Part shown: positions 8,505 through 16,347 of the stretch, piece by piece
How the letters are laid out: every line of letters begins with the position of its first letter
How positions within the stretch are numbered: the first letter of the stretch is position 1
Assembly (NCBI RefSeq): GCF_029714305.1
Contig: NZ_CP121647.1
Span: forward strand, 1,446,501-1,510,500
Origin: Bradyrhizobium sp. CB3481
Lineage (GTDB): Bacteria; Pseudomonadota; Alphaproteobacteria; Rhizobiales; Xanthobacteraceae
Direction of reading: 5' to 3'
DNA length: 64,000 bases
Position numbers and translations under genes: made by a program
Notes under the pieces: model-generated
Databases searched by the model: none
What the model was told of the DNA's origin: nothing
The model's input: the letters and a program-made list of their open reading frames with translations, nothing else

Positions 8505-9719
8505 ATGACCCCTGGCATGCGAAACAGTCTGGATCTCGAGGGCCGCCCGCAGGACACGCGGATCGTGGTTGCCATGTCCGGCGGCGTCGATTCCTCGGTG
8601 ACGGCCGCCCTCTTGAAGTCCGAGGGCTACGACGTGGTCGGAATCACGCTGCAGCTCTACGACCATGGCGCGGCCACCCATCGCAAGGGCGCCTGCTGCG
8701 CCGGGCGCGACATCCACGACGCCCGCAACGTCGCCGAACGGATCGGCATTCCGCATTACGTGCTCGATTATGAAAGCCGCTTCCGCGAATCCGTGATCGA
8801 CAATTTTGCCGACAGCTACGCGCATGGTGAGACGCCGGTGCCCTGCATCGAGTGCAACCGCTCGATCAAGTTTCGCGACCTGCTTTCGACCGCGCGCGAG
8901 CTTGGCGCCCAGGCGCTCGCGACCGGGCATTACGTGGCCTCGCGCCGCCTCGCCGACGGATCGCGCGCGCTGGTCTGCGCGGCGGATGCCGATCGCGACC
9001 AGAGCTATTTCCTGTTCGCGACCACGCGCGAGCAGCTGGACTATTTGCGCTTTCCGCTTGGCGACATGACCAAGCCGCAGACGCGCGAGCTGGCGCGGCG
9101 CTTCGGGCTCGAAGTCGCCGACAAACAGGACAGCCAGGACATCTGCTTCGTGCCGACCGGCCGCTATACCGACATCATCGGGCGGCTGAAGCCCGGCGCG
9201 ATCGAGCCCGGCGACATCGTCGATCTCGAGGGACGCGTGATCGGCCGTCACCAGGGCATCGTTCATTACACCGTCGGCCAGCGCAAGGGCCTCGGCATTG
9301 CCGCCGGCGCACCGCTCTATGTCGTCAAGCTCGATGCGGCCAGCCGTCGCGTCGTGGTGGGCCCGCGCGAGGCGCTGCGGATGGATCGCATCCTGCTGCG
9401 CGACGTCAACTGGATCGGCGACGGCGCGCTCGACCGTGTCATCGGCGAGGGCATCGAAATGTTCGTTCGCGTGCGCTCGACCCGTGCGCCGCAGCCGGCG
9501 TTTCTGCGTGCGGTCGATGGCGGTTATGAAGTCGAACTCGTCGCCGGCGAGGAGGGCGTATCGCCCGGCCAGGCCTGCGTGTTCTACGACGCGCCTTCCG
9601 GACAGGCGCGCGTGCTCGGCGGCGGATTTATCAAGAGCGCGACCGCGCGCCATGCGGTGACGAGGGCAGGGGCGCAGCCAGCGACGACGCCGCCACTTGC
9701 CGAGGCGATGCGCACGTAA
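8505..9719 (+). CDS. mnmA: MnmA, tRNA-specific 2-thiouridylase
   Basis: Cytoplasmic ATP-dependent enzyme that puts the 2-thio group on wobble uridine 34 of Lys, Glu and Gln tRNAs. The PP-loop SGGVDSS lies near residues 26-32. The nucleophile Cys is in [14 protein letters not shown] (around residue 115). The second catalytic Cys is in [11 protein letters not shown], and the SAM-independent C-terminal barrel includes [12 protein letters not shown]. About 404 residues from ATG 8505, with a Ser/Thr/Ala-rich tail slightly longer than Escherichia coli MnmA. A TTG at 8496 or an ATG at 8517 are alternative starts; 8505 is kept as the first ATG. It stands alone, with the methyltransferase gene 22 bp downstream on the same strand. 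Confidence 0.95.
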   Translation: MTPGMRNSLDLEGRPQDTRIVVAMSGGVDSSVTAALLKSEGYDVVGITLQLYDHGAATHRKGACCAGRDIHDARNVAERIGIPHYVLDYESRFRESVIDNFADSYAHGETPVPCIECNRSIKFRDLLSTARELGAQALATGHYVASRRLADGSRALVCAADADRDQSYFLFATTREQLDYLRFPLGDMTKPQTRELARRFGLEVADKQDSQDICFVPTGRYTDIIGRLKPGAIEPGDIVDLEGRVIGRHQGIVHYTVGQRKGLGIAAGAPLYVVKLDAASRRVVVGPREALRMDRILLRDVNWIGDGALDRVIGEGIEMFVRVRSTRAPQPAFLRAVDGGYEVELVAGEEGVSPGQACVFYDAPSGQARVLGGGFIKSATARHAVTRAGAQPATTPPLAEAMRT

Positions 9720-9741
9720 AGAAAAAATCGGGGCAGGGGAA

Positions 9742-10380
9742 ATGGCTGCGGACATCGACCGCGAGGGGGTCGAAAAGGCTTATGGGCGCTGGGCGCCGGT
9801 CTACGATCTGGTTTTCGGCAAGGTGTTCGACGAGGGCCGCCGGTCGACCATCGCGGAAGCCGACAAGATCGGCGGACGCGTTCTTGATGTCGGCGTCGGC
9901 ACCGGGCTGTCGCTGTCGGAATATTCGCGCAATACGAGATTGTGCGGCGTCGACATTTCCGAGCCGATGCTGCGGCGGGCGCTGAGGCGCGTGCGCGAGT
10001 TTGGGCTGACCAACGTCGAAACCCTTGCGGTGATGGACGCCAAGAACCTGGCGTTTCCCGATTCGTTTTTCGATGCGGTGGTGGCGCAATATGTCATCAC
10101 GGCGGTGCCGGATCCCGAGGCCACGCTCGATGATTTCATCCGCGTGCTGAAACCGGGCGGCGAACTCATCCTGGTCAACCACATCGGCGCGGAAAGCGGC
10201 CCGCGGCGCGCCTTCGAGCTGGCGTTCGCCCCGATTGCGCGGCGGCTGGGCTGGCGGCCTGAATTTCCCTGGGAGCGCCTGACCAACTGGGCCGACAAAC
10301 ATGGCGGCGTCACCCTGACCGAGCGGCGGCCGATGCCGCCGATGGGACATTTTTCCCTGATCCGTTATCGGAAATCGTGA
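9742..10380 (+). CDS. pmtA: PmtA-like phosphatidylethanolamine N-methyltransferase (class I SAM methyltransferase)
   Basis: 212-residue soluble SAM-dependent methyltransferase starting at ATG 9742 after a GGGGCAGGGGA ribosome-binding site. SAM motif I is RVLDVGVGTGLSL (46-58); motif II is the acidic loop GVDISEPML. A post-I region AVMDAKNLAFPDSFFDAVVAQY and FIRVLKPGGELILVNH complete the Rossmann fold. The N-terminal YGRWAPVYDLVFGKVFDEGR and the GVGTGLSL form of motif I are the pattern of Rhodobacter/Sinorhizobium-type PmtA, which makes phosphatidylcholine by triple methylation of phosphatidylethanolamine. It is probably co-transcribed with mnmA (22-bp gap), though no functional link is obvious. 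Alternative: a UbiE-like or other small-molecule methyltransferase. Confidence 0.72.
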   Translation: MAADIDREGVEKAYGRWAPVYDLVFGKVFDEGRRSTIAEADKIGGRVLDVGVGTGLSLSEYSRNTRLCGVDISEPMLRRALRRVREFGLTNVETLAVMDAKNLAFPDSFFDAVVAQYVITAVPDPEATLDDFIRVLKPGGELILVNHIGAESGPRRAFELAFAPIARRLGWRPEFPWERLTNWADKHGGVTLTERRPMPPMGHFSLIRYRKS

Positions 10381-10434
10381 TCGCGCATGACAGTCTGACG
10401 GCGGAACCTCCGCCAGCGCAGGCCGTTTTCTTGC

Positions 10435-10800
10435 ATGGCAATGAAACGCGCACTGCTTCTCTCATGCGTGATGACGGTGGCCGCCGGCGTGGCGGCGGCG
10501 CAGGCTCCGCCCGGTCCGACCACACCGCCGGCCCCGACCGCGCCGCCATCGCCGCAACGCGCCGCCGATTGTGCACCGATGCAGCCCAAGCCCGATACCG
10601 GCGAGAAGGTTCCGGAGGGAACGACCACTGGCCAGCGGGCTGAGCCGCTCGGCGACAAGCTGGCGCGCTCCGACGGCGTATTGTGTCCGCCTGCGGGCGT
10701 CGACCCCGAAATGCACGCGCCCGCGCCGGATGCCGGCAAGACCCCGGTGATTCCGCCGCCCGGCAGCCCCGGCGGCGACCAGACAATCAGGCCAAAATAG
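10435..10800 (+). CDS. Small Pro-rich secreted protein of unknown function
   Basis: 121 residues (or 119 from the ATG at 10441). A clear Sec signal peptide, KRALLLSCVMTVAAGVAAAQA, predicts cleavage after AAA or AQA near residue 23. The mature part is rich in Pro, Ala and Gly, with two Cys (DCAPMQPKP and GVLCPPAGVDPEMHAP) that could pair in the periplasm, and it ends in PVIPPPGSPGGDQTIRPK. No enzyme motif is visible. It follows pmtA by 54 bp and may be read from the same transcript. Confidence 0.65.
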   Translation: MAMKRALLLSCVMTVAAGVAAAQAPPGPTTPPAPTAPPSPQRAADCAPMQPKPDTGEKVPEGTTTGQRAEPLGDKLARSDGVLCPPAGVDPEMHAPAPDAGKTPVIPPPGSPGGDQTIRPK

Positions 10801-10839
10801 CGTGGTTTTGCGAAGGCTTGCGCGGCGTGCTCGCTTTGC

Positions 10840-10868
10840 TTGACAGCGGCTTGAGCCACTCCTTATAT
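10840..10868 (+). promoter_or_regulatory. Strong sigma-70-type promoter for tRNA-Met
   Basis: Consensus -35 TTGACA (10840-10845), a 17-bp spacer and -10 TTATAT (10863-10868). The expected start of transcription is near 10875, leaving a ~42-base 5' leader before the tRNA at 10917. Confidence 0.8.
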
Positions 10869-10916
10869 GCGCCGCGTTCGCGACCGCGGCATTGCCTGCC
10901 GCCACCGCGACGCCGT

Positions 10917-10993
10917 GGCGGGGTAGCTCAGCTGGTTAGAGCACGGGAATCATAATCCTGGGGTCGGGGGTTCGAGTCCCTCCCCCGCTACCA
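10917..10993 (+). tRNA. tRNA-Met (anticodon CAT), probably elongator
   Basis: 77 bases including an encoded CCA. The acceptor GGCGGGG pairs with CCCCGCT (one G-T closing pair) and the D-arm is GCTCAGCTGGTTAGAGC. The anticodon stem is CGGGA/TCCTG with loop ATCATAA, and the T-arm loop is TTCGAGT. Position 1 pairs with 72, unlike initiator tRNA, and the body does not look like the lysidine-modified Ile2 tRNA. The 3' end is also the left copy of a 13-bp direct repeat (see 10982-10994). Confidence 0.95.
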
Positions 10994-10994
10994 A
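10982..10994 (+). repeat. Left 13-bp direct repeat (attL-like) at the tRNA-Met 3' end
   Basis: CCCCCGCTACCAA, covering the end of the T-arm/acceptor and CCA of the tRNA plus one base. An identical copy lies at 14608-14620. An inverted partial copy (TGGTAGCGG, 11047-11055) follows about 55 bp downstream, and the bases between resemble the segment after the right copy. This is the arrangement left when an element integrates into a tRNA 3' end. Confidence 0.6.
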
Positions 10995-11064
10995 GCGGCA
11001 CGATTTTCTACGCCAGACTTCGATCTTCTGCGATCTTGCACTCCCATGGTAGCGGTCGGAGTCG

Positions 11065-11691
11065 TTACGCGCGAACCATCGATGCTTCCCGCTGCAGTTG
11101 TTGAGAATATTGCTTCGCTCCAAATATGAGCGCCTCAATCGCTTGATTGGAGCGCGTGCGGCTTGGTTTCACCAATTCCTGAAGAATGAGGCCGTCAATG
11201 CCCGCGAGTATGAAGCGTGCCAGCGAAGTATAGCCTGCGGCCGAAAGTTCCGACTTTTTGGATTTGCTGGTTAGTTGATCCCGGTAAAGCTGCAGGTAGG
11301 CCTCGTACTGCTGATCGGCGAGCCATTGGGCGCCCTCACGCAACGCGTACAGCGTCAGCTCGTACTGCACGATCTGGCGAGCGCGCGATTGCATGATGGA
11401 TCGCCACGTGCCGCGAATTAGGATCTCGATGCGATTGTCGAGATCGGGTTCAGTGCCGGCGCGATCTTGCCGTAGTCGCTCGGCGATCTCGTCGATCAGC
11501 GCTTCCAACACGGCGACGAGCAATGTGCTCTTGCTTTCGAAATGATAATGCAGCGTCGCAAGCTGAACATTCGCTGCTGCGGCAATGCTCCTGGTGGTGG
11601 TTCCGATAACGCCGGTCGTCTCCAGAGCTTGCAGCGCTCCCTGAATGATTTGGGCGCGCGTTACGTCACTCTTCGTCCTCAGCTTTGTCAT
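11065..11691 (-). CDS. TetR-family transcriptional regulator
   Basis: 208 residues. The N-terminal helix-turn-helix is classical TetR: AQIIQGALQALETTGVIGTTTRSIAAAANVQLATLHYHFESKSTLL (about 14-60). The rest is a helical ligand/dimerisation domain. Its stop lies 71 bp from the tRNA end, and the gene diverges from the amidohydrolase at 11865. Two tandem operator-like sequences sit in the 173-bp gap, so it most likely represses the amidohydrolase/aminotransferase pair and itself. Base composition is visibly more A/T than in the flagellar region, consistent with acquired DNA. The ligand is unknown. Confidence 0.85.
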   Translation of the reverse strand: MTKLRTKSDVTRAQIIQGALQALETTGVIGTTTRSIAAAANVQLATLHYHFESKSTLLVAVLEALIDEIAERLRQDRAGTEPDLDNRIEILIRGTWRSIMQSRARQIVQYELTLYALREGAQWLADQQYEAYLQLYRDQLTSKSKKSELSAAGYTSLARFILAGIDGLILQELVKPSRTRSNQAIEALIFGAKQYSQQLQREASMVRA

Positions 11692-11790
11692 GCGTCCGAT
11701 GTTTCCGCGAACTGCTTTGAGCTGTCAAATGCATCTTGGCTGCCCTCAGTTTCTTCGCCCGACCCCGCCCGACATGTCATCTTGCTCAAA

Positions 11791-11826
11791 GCTGGTCGCT
11801 TGACTAAATTTGGTCGTTTGACCAAA
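11791..11826. promoter_or_regulatory. Tandem operator-like palindromes between tetR and the amidohydrolase gene
   Basis: A perfect inverted repeat TTTGGTC-GTTT-GACCAAA (11809-11826). Exactly 18 bp upstream is a second, weaker copy (11791-11808; TGGTCGCTTGACTAAA against TGGTCGTTTGACCAAA, 14 of 16 identical). Two adjacent sites of this size in a divergent regulator/target gap fit a TetR dimer operator occupied by two dimers. Confidence 0.7.
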
Positions 11827-11864
11827 ATGCTGCCGCGATAGGGAGATTGTCCAGGAAGCGAAAG

Positions 11865-13100
11865 ATGATCAGAGTGGACGGCGAGCGCCTATGGTCGGAT
11901 CTGATGACGATGGCGGCCATCGGCGCGACCGCGAACGGCGGCTCGTATCGAACGGCGCTATCGGACGCCGATCGCGATGGACGCAATCTGTTCGTGCATT
12001 GGGCGAAAGAGGCGGGGCTGACCGTCACGATCGACAAGATCGGCAATGTCTTTGCGCGCCGGAGCGGCATAGACGACAATCTGCCGCCGGTCATGATGGG
12101 CAGTCACCTCGACACGCAAGCGCCCGGCGGGAAGTTCGATGGCGTCCTGGGTGTCTTGGCGGGTTTGGAAGTCGTGCGAACGCTCGACCGCGCCGGCGCT
12201 CGGACTCGTCGCCCGATCGAGGTTGTGAACTGGACGAATGAGGAAGGTGCACGTTTTCCGCCCGGGGTGGTCGGCTCGAACCTGTTTGCAGGCCGAACGA
12301 CGCTGGAGACTCTGCTCGCCACCCGCGACCGGGCGGGCATCTTGATGGGCGACGAGCTCAAGCGCATCGGATATGCGGGCGAGGCGGAGGTGGGACAGCG
12401 TCCCGTAGACAGCTACGTCGAACTACATATCGAGCAAGGGCCGGTTCTCGAGGCCGCCGGCATCCAGATCGGGGCAGTGACGCACACCTCCTATCAGGGC
12501 GGCGGCATCATCGAGATTCTTGGCGAGAACGGTCACTCTCAGACCACCCGGATGTCGAAACGGCGCAATGCTTTGGTTGGCGCCGCGAAGATAGTTCAGG
12601 AAATCGAAGAAATCGGCATGGCCCAGGAGCCGCATGGGATGGTCAGTGCGACGGTCATCGATATCTGGCCGAACAATCGCATCAATATCCCGCACAAGGC
12701 CGTCGTCCAGTTTTTGGCGGTGCACGCCGAAGCGGGCGGGCGCGACGACATTCTAGCCAGCATCGAGCAGTTGGTCGAAAAGGTTGGGCAGGAGCATCGA
12801 CTGAGCATGTCATTCTCGCGCAATCCGCAGCGTCACCGCTTCGATTTCCCGAGCGAACTCGTCGAGCTGACCGAACAGGTCGCCAGCCAACTCGGCTTCA
12901 CTTCGATGCGGCTGCCGACATGGACTGCGCATGATGCGCTCAACATGCATGTGGTGTGTCCTACAGCGCTGATCTTCGTGCCCTGCCGCGACGGCATATC
13001 GCACAGCGAATTCGAGTGGTGCGAGCCGGGTCACGCCAAAGCGGGCGCGGATGTGCTTGCCAATATGGTGTACGAGCGGGCCCAGCGGGCCGCGGATTAG
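11865..13100 (+). CDS. M20-family amidohydrolase (N-carbamoyl amino acid hydrolase / beta-ureidopropionase / allantoate amidohydrolase type)
   Basis: 411 residues from ATG 11865, which follows an AGGA site; a TTG at 11847 is possible but weaker. Metal-binding and fold motifs of the Zn/Mn hydantoinase-carbamoylase subgroup are present: GSHLDTQAPGGKFDGVLGV, VNWTNEEGARF, ELHIEQGPVLE, the hinge-domain GENGHSQTTRMSKRRNAL and the late metal/dimer segment WTAHDALNMHVV...VPCRDGISHSEFE. These enzymes hydrolyse N-carbamoyl groups of amino acids, beta-alanine precursors or allantoate. It is followed 9 bp later by an omega-aminotransferase. That pairing is seen in pyrimidine (beta-alanine) or polyamine/amide degradation, so an N-carbamoyl-beta-amino acid is a reasonable but unproven substrate. 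Confidence 0.8.
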   Translation: MIRVDGERLWSDLMTMAAIGATANGGSYRTALSDADRDGRNLFVHWAKEAGLTVTIDKIGNVFARRSGIDDNLPPVMMGSHLDTQAPGGKFDGVLGVLAGLEVVRTLDRAGARTRRPIEVVNWTNEEGARFPPGVVGSNLFAGRTTLETLLATRDRAGILMGDELKRIGYAGEAEVGQRPVDSYVELHIEQGPVLEAAGIQIGAVTHTSYQGGGIIEILGENGHSQTTRMSKRRNALVGAAKIVQEIEEIGMAQEPHGMVSATVIDIWPNNRINIPHKAVVQFLAVHAEAGGRDDILASIEQLVEKVGQEHRLSMSFSRNPQRHRFDFPSELVELTEQVASQLGFTSMRLPTWTAHDALNMHVVCPTALIFVPCRDGISHSEFEWCEPGHAKAGADVLANMVYERAQRAAD

Positions 13101-13109
13101 GAGAGCAGA

Positions 13110-14501
13110 GTGAGCATTCGTCCCAATTCGATCGAGGCGCGCGACGTTGCGCGAGTGCTGCATCCCTACACCAATGCGGTTGCCCATGAAAAAGTGGGTC
13201 CGATGATGATCGAACGCGGAGACGGGATCTACGTCATCGACAACGAAGGCAATCGCTACATCGAGGGGCTCGCCGGCTTATTCTGCGCTTCGCTTGGCTT
13301 CAGCGAGCAGCGGCTGATGGACGCTGCGTATCGCCAGATGCAGAAATTGCCGTTTTATCACAGCTTCGGCGGCAAATCACACGATACGGCGGTCGAGTTG
13401 GCCGAGCGGCTGGTCGATCTCTCGCCAGTGCCGATGAGCAAAGTGTTCTTCGTCAATTCCGGGTCAGAAGCAAACGATACGGCGATCAAGCTCGCGTGGT
13501 ACTACCACAATTCCATCGGCAGGCCGGCCAAGAAGAAGATCATCTCCCGTATGCGCGCTTACCACGGCGTGACGATTGCGTCGGCGAGCCTCACGGGTCT
13601 CGTCAATAATCATCGGGATTTCGATCTTCCGATCGACCGCGTCCTGCACACCGAGTGCCCACTTCACTACCGATACGCAAATCCCGGCGAAGACGAAGAG
13701 ACTTTCGCCACGCGCTGCGCCGATGCGCTTGAGCAACTGATCCAGAGGGAAGGTCCAGACACGGTTGCGGCATTCTTCGCGGAACCGTTGATGGCATCGG
13801 GTGGATGCATCGTGCCGCCGCCGACCTACTATGAAAAGATTCAGGCAATCTTGCGCAAGTATGAGATCCTGTTGATCGCGGACGAGGTCATCTGCGGGTT
13901 CGGAAGAACCGGCAACATGTTCGGATGTGAGACTTTCGGTCTCAAGCCGGATGTCATCACGATGGCGAAGCAGCTCTCGGCGGCCTATCAGCCGATCGCT
14001 GTCGTGATGATCAATGAAAAGGTCTATTCAGCGGTTCGTGACGCAAGCGGAAGGATAGGAACGCTGGGGCACGGCTTCACCTATGGCGGTCATCCTGTCG
14101 CCACGGCAGTGGCGCTGGAGACTCTCAAAATCTATCAAGAACGAGACATCGTGAACCACGTCCGCTCGATCATGGGCGAGTTCCAGTCGGGTCTTAAGTC
14201 CTTCGCAGATCATCCGTTAGTCGGCAACGCCCGTGGCGTCGGACTCATCGGGGCGCTCGAGCTGGTTAGCAACAAGGATTCGAAGGAGGTTTTCGATCCG
14301 TCCTGGGGCGTTGCGGCTCACGTCGGAGAACGGGCCCTCAAGCACGGTCTGATCACGCGTGCGCTCGGAGACACGATAAACTTCTGCCCGCCGATGATCA
14401 TCACCAAGGCTGAGATCGGCGAGATGTATGCGCGCGCCCGACGCGCACTCGACGAGACTTATGCGTGGCTGCAGGCCGGTCGCCCGGCGGCTGCGGCCTA
14501 A
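13110..14501 (+). CDS. Class III (omega) aminotransferase, PLP-dependent
   Basis: 463 residues starting at GTG 13110 (AGGAGAG upstream). Fold-type I class III features are GDGIYVIDNEGNRYIEGLAGLF near the N-terminus, VFFVNSGSEANDTAIKLAW for the phosphate region, RAYHGVT, AAFFAEPLMASGG, LLIADEVICGFGRTG with the PLP-binding Asp, and the Schiff-base Lys in ITMAKQLSAAYQP (about residue 286). The family transfers omega-amino groups (beta-alanine, 4-aminobutyrate, putrescine, aromatic amines) to pyruvate or a keto acid. It lies 9 bp after the amidohydrolase and is surely co-transcribed with it. A beta-alanine:pyruvate role would complete N-carbamoyl-beta-alanine use, but the substrate cannot be read from the sequence. 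Confidence 0.85.
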   Translation: MSIRPNSIEARDVARVLHPYTNAVAHEKVGPMMIERGDGIYVIDNEGNRYIEGLAGLFCASLGFSEQRLMDAAYRQMQKLPFYHSFGGKSHDTAVELAERLVDLSPVPMSKVFFVNSGSEANDTAIKLAWYYHNSIGRPAKKKIISRMRAYHGVTIASASLTGLVNNHRDFDLPIDRVLHTECPLHYRYANPGEDEETFATRCADALEQLIQREGPDTVAAFFAEPLMASGGCIVPPPTYYEKIQAILRKYEILLIADEVICGFGRTGNMFGCETFGLKPDVITMAKQLSAAYQPIAVVMINEKVYSAVRDASGRIGTLGHGFTYGGHPVATAVALETLKIYQERDIVNHVRSIMGEFQSGLKSFADHPLVGNARGVGLIGALELVSNKDSKEVFDPSWGVAAHVGERALKHGLITRALGDTINFCPPMIITKAEIGEMYARARRALDETYAWLQAGRPAAAA

Positions 14502-14607
14502 CAAAAGGCGGTTTCGCCAGACTATCAAATTGCTCGCTGGGCCGGCTTCGCTGCCCGCCGATAAGAAAACAGGGCTCCCGAACTAGTGGGTATCGCGATG
14601 TAGCGGA

Positions 14608-14620
14608 CCCCCGCTACCAA
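14608..14620 (+). repeat. Right 13-bp direct repeat (attR-like)
   Basis: An identical copy of CCCCCGCTACCAA from the tRNA-Met 3' end, 3.6 kb away and not part of any tRNA here. The following ~45 bp resemble the bases after the tRNA (shared pattern CTRCGCC...GATCT...GCGAT...GCAC), suggesting diverged copies of a longer attachment region. Confidence 0.6.
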
Positions 14621-14709
14621 AGCTTCCATTGCCTGCGCCGATATGCGATCTCCCGCGATTTCGCACGCTTGAGGCATGCCCACGAGATATCGATCCCGCT
14701 TTGGTAGCG
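14612..14709. repeat. 12-bp inverted repeat overlapping the right att-like copy
   Basis: CGCTACCAAAGC (14612-14623) is repeated in inverse orientation as GCTTTGGTAGCG (14698-14709), perfect over 12 bp with a ~74-bp spacer. The tRNA-side copy has a shorter equivalent (CCGCTACCA at 10985-10993 with TGGTAGCGG at 11047-11055). Paired inverted arms around a core are what tyrosine-recombinase attachment sites can show. The rest of the 14502-14729 gap is otherwise empty. Confidence 0.55.
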
Positions 14710-14729
14710 CCGACTTCGAGCTCGGGAGA

Positions 14730-16346
14730 CTAGTGACCTCGCGCAGGCGCCTTCAAATCGATCGATCGGAGCGTCAGCGCCATGGGGATCATGATGGCGC
14801 CGATCATCGCAAGGGTCCAAAACACGTCCGCAAAGGCGAGCAGATCGACCTGCTTTTGCAGCGTTTGTCCCACCCAGGCGATGGCTTGCGACGCCGCTTC
14901 AGAGGCGCTGGAGCCTTGCGCCTGAAAGTAGCGCGTCATTGCATCGATCGTTTGCTGATAGGCGATGTCGGAAGGGGCAACATGCTCGACCAGGCGGGTT
15001 TGATGGAATTGCTGGCGCTGGGCGAGAACGGTCTGCACCAGCGCGACACCCATCGAGCCGCCGAGGTTGCGCGCGACGTTGATCAGCGCGGAGGCCTGGT
15101 TTGTCTTGTGCGGCGGGATGCCGTCATAGGATGCGGTCGTGATTGGCAGGAACAGCAGCGGCAGCCCAATCGCCAGATAAATACGTGACATCGCGGCATA
15201 GCCGTAGGTGATGTCGCCCGTGATCCCGGTGAGATGCCACATCGACAGCGCCGCGATCGCCGATCCTGCGGCAATCAGATATTTCGGCTGCACCCAGCCG
15301 ATCAACCAGCCGGTGATCGGCATCATCACCATGGTGACGAGCCCACCCGGCGACAGCACCAGTCCGGCAAGCATCGCCGTGTAGCCCAGCTCGGTCTGCA
15401 GGAATTGCGGCAGGATCTGCGTGGTCGCAATGACGATCGCACCAGTGCCGAGCATGGCCAGGAAGCAGGCGCCGAACTGCCGCTGTCCCAGCAGGCGGAT
15501 ATCGATGATCGGATCCTCGCGCGTCAATTCCCAGAACACCAGCGCGACCAGGCAGAAGCCCGCCGCGAGCGCGAACCCGACAATCATGTTCGATCCGAAC
15601 CAGTCGTTGCGCTGACCCTCGTCCATCACGAACTCGAGCGAGCCCAATCCAATCGCAACGAGCGCAAACCCGACATAGTCGACGCGCAATCCCCTGCTGA
15701 GCAGTCTTTGCCGTTCCTCTTCCGCGCCGGACGGTTCACTGACCAGCGTTCCAACCAGAAAAAGCGAGAGCAATCCCATGGGCACATTGATCAGGAATAT
15801 CCAGTGCCAGGAATAGGTATCGCTGATCCAACCGCCGAGGGTCGGGCCGACCACAGGCGCGACCACGACTGCGATGCCGTAGATCGCAAAGGCCTGGCCG
15901 CGCTTTTCGGGCGGAAAGGAATCGGCGAGGATTGCCTGCTCACTGGTGGCCATGCCGCCGCCACCGAGACCCTGTAGGATGCGGAAGAGCACCAGCGCCT
16001 CGAGATTCCAGGCAAATCCGCACAGCAGCGACGCAAAAGCGAAGACGGCGACGCAGATCATGTAGAAGCGCTTGCGCCCGATGACCGTCGCCAGCCAGCC
16101 GGAAATCGACAGCACGACCGCATTGGCGACAAGATAGCTGGTAATAACGTAGGTACTTTCATCGAGCCCGACCGCGAGTCCTCCGGCGATATAGCGCAGC
16201 GAGACATTGGCAATAGTCGTATCGAGCACTTCCATGAAGGTCGCGATCGAAACAACAAAGGCTATGAGATAGGGATTGTGTCCACCGGCGGCGGACCGCT
16301 CCGGTGACCAGCCGCTGCCCCGCGCGCTGTCGGTCGTGCTGGTCAT
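14730..16346 (-). CDS. DHA2-family MFS drug efflux transporter (EmrB/QacA type)
   Basis: 538 residues from ATG 16346 (a TTG at 16361 overlapping emrA is possible). Fourteen hydrophobic segments are expected for this family. Motifs include SIATFMEVLDTTIANVSL at helix 1, GRKRFYMICVAVFAFASLL (motif A region), LGGGGMATSEQAIL, and GPTLGGWISDTYSWHWIFLINVPMGL (motif C/D region of 14-TM MFS). It is an inner-membrane proton antiporter that exports drugs or detergents through a tripartite system with the adjacent membrane-fusion protein. It is translated one base after the emrA stop. The substrate is unknown. Confidence 0.9.
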   Translation of the reverse strand: MTSTTDSARGSGWSPERSAAGGHNPYLIAFVVSIATFMEVLDTTIANVSLRYIAGGLAVGLDESTYVITSYLVANAVVLSISGWLATVIGRKRFYMICVAVFAFASLLCGFAWNLEALVLFRILQGLGGGGMATSEQAILADSFPPEKRGQAFAIYGIAVVVAPVVGPTLGGWISDTYSWHWIFLINVPMGLLSLFLVGTLVSEPSGAEEERQRLLSRGLRVDYVGFALVAIGLGSLEFVMDEGQRNDWFGSNMIVGFALAAGFCLVALVFWELTREDPIIDIRLLGQRQFGACFLAMLGTGAIVIATTQILPQFLQTELGYTAMLAGLVLSPGGLVTMVMMPITGWLIGWVQPKYLIAAGSAIAALSMWHLTGITGDITYGYAAMSRIYLAIGLPLLFLPITTASYDGIPPHKTNQASALINVARNLGGSMGVALVQTVLAQRQQFHQTRLVEHVAPSDIAYQQTIDAMTRYFQAQGSSASEAASQAIAWVGQTLQKQVDLLAFADVFWTLAMIGAIMIPMALTLRSIDLKAPARGH

Positions 16347-16347
16347 T

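Noticed and set aside
8394..9755. 453-codon minus-strand frame opposite mnmA
   Set aside because: Antisense to mnmA with all its catalytic motifs; no independent evidence.
10917..10993. tRNA-Ile2 (CAT, lysidine) or initiator Met reading of the tRNA
   Set aside because: Position 1 pairs with 72 (unlike initiator), and the body matches the elongator Met pattern rather than Ile2.
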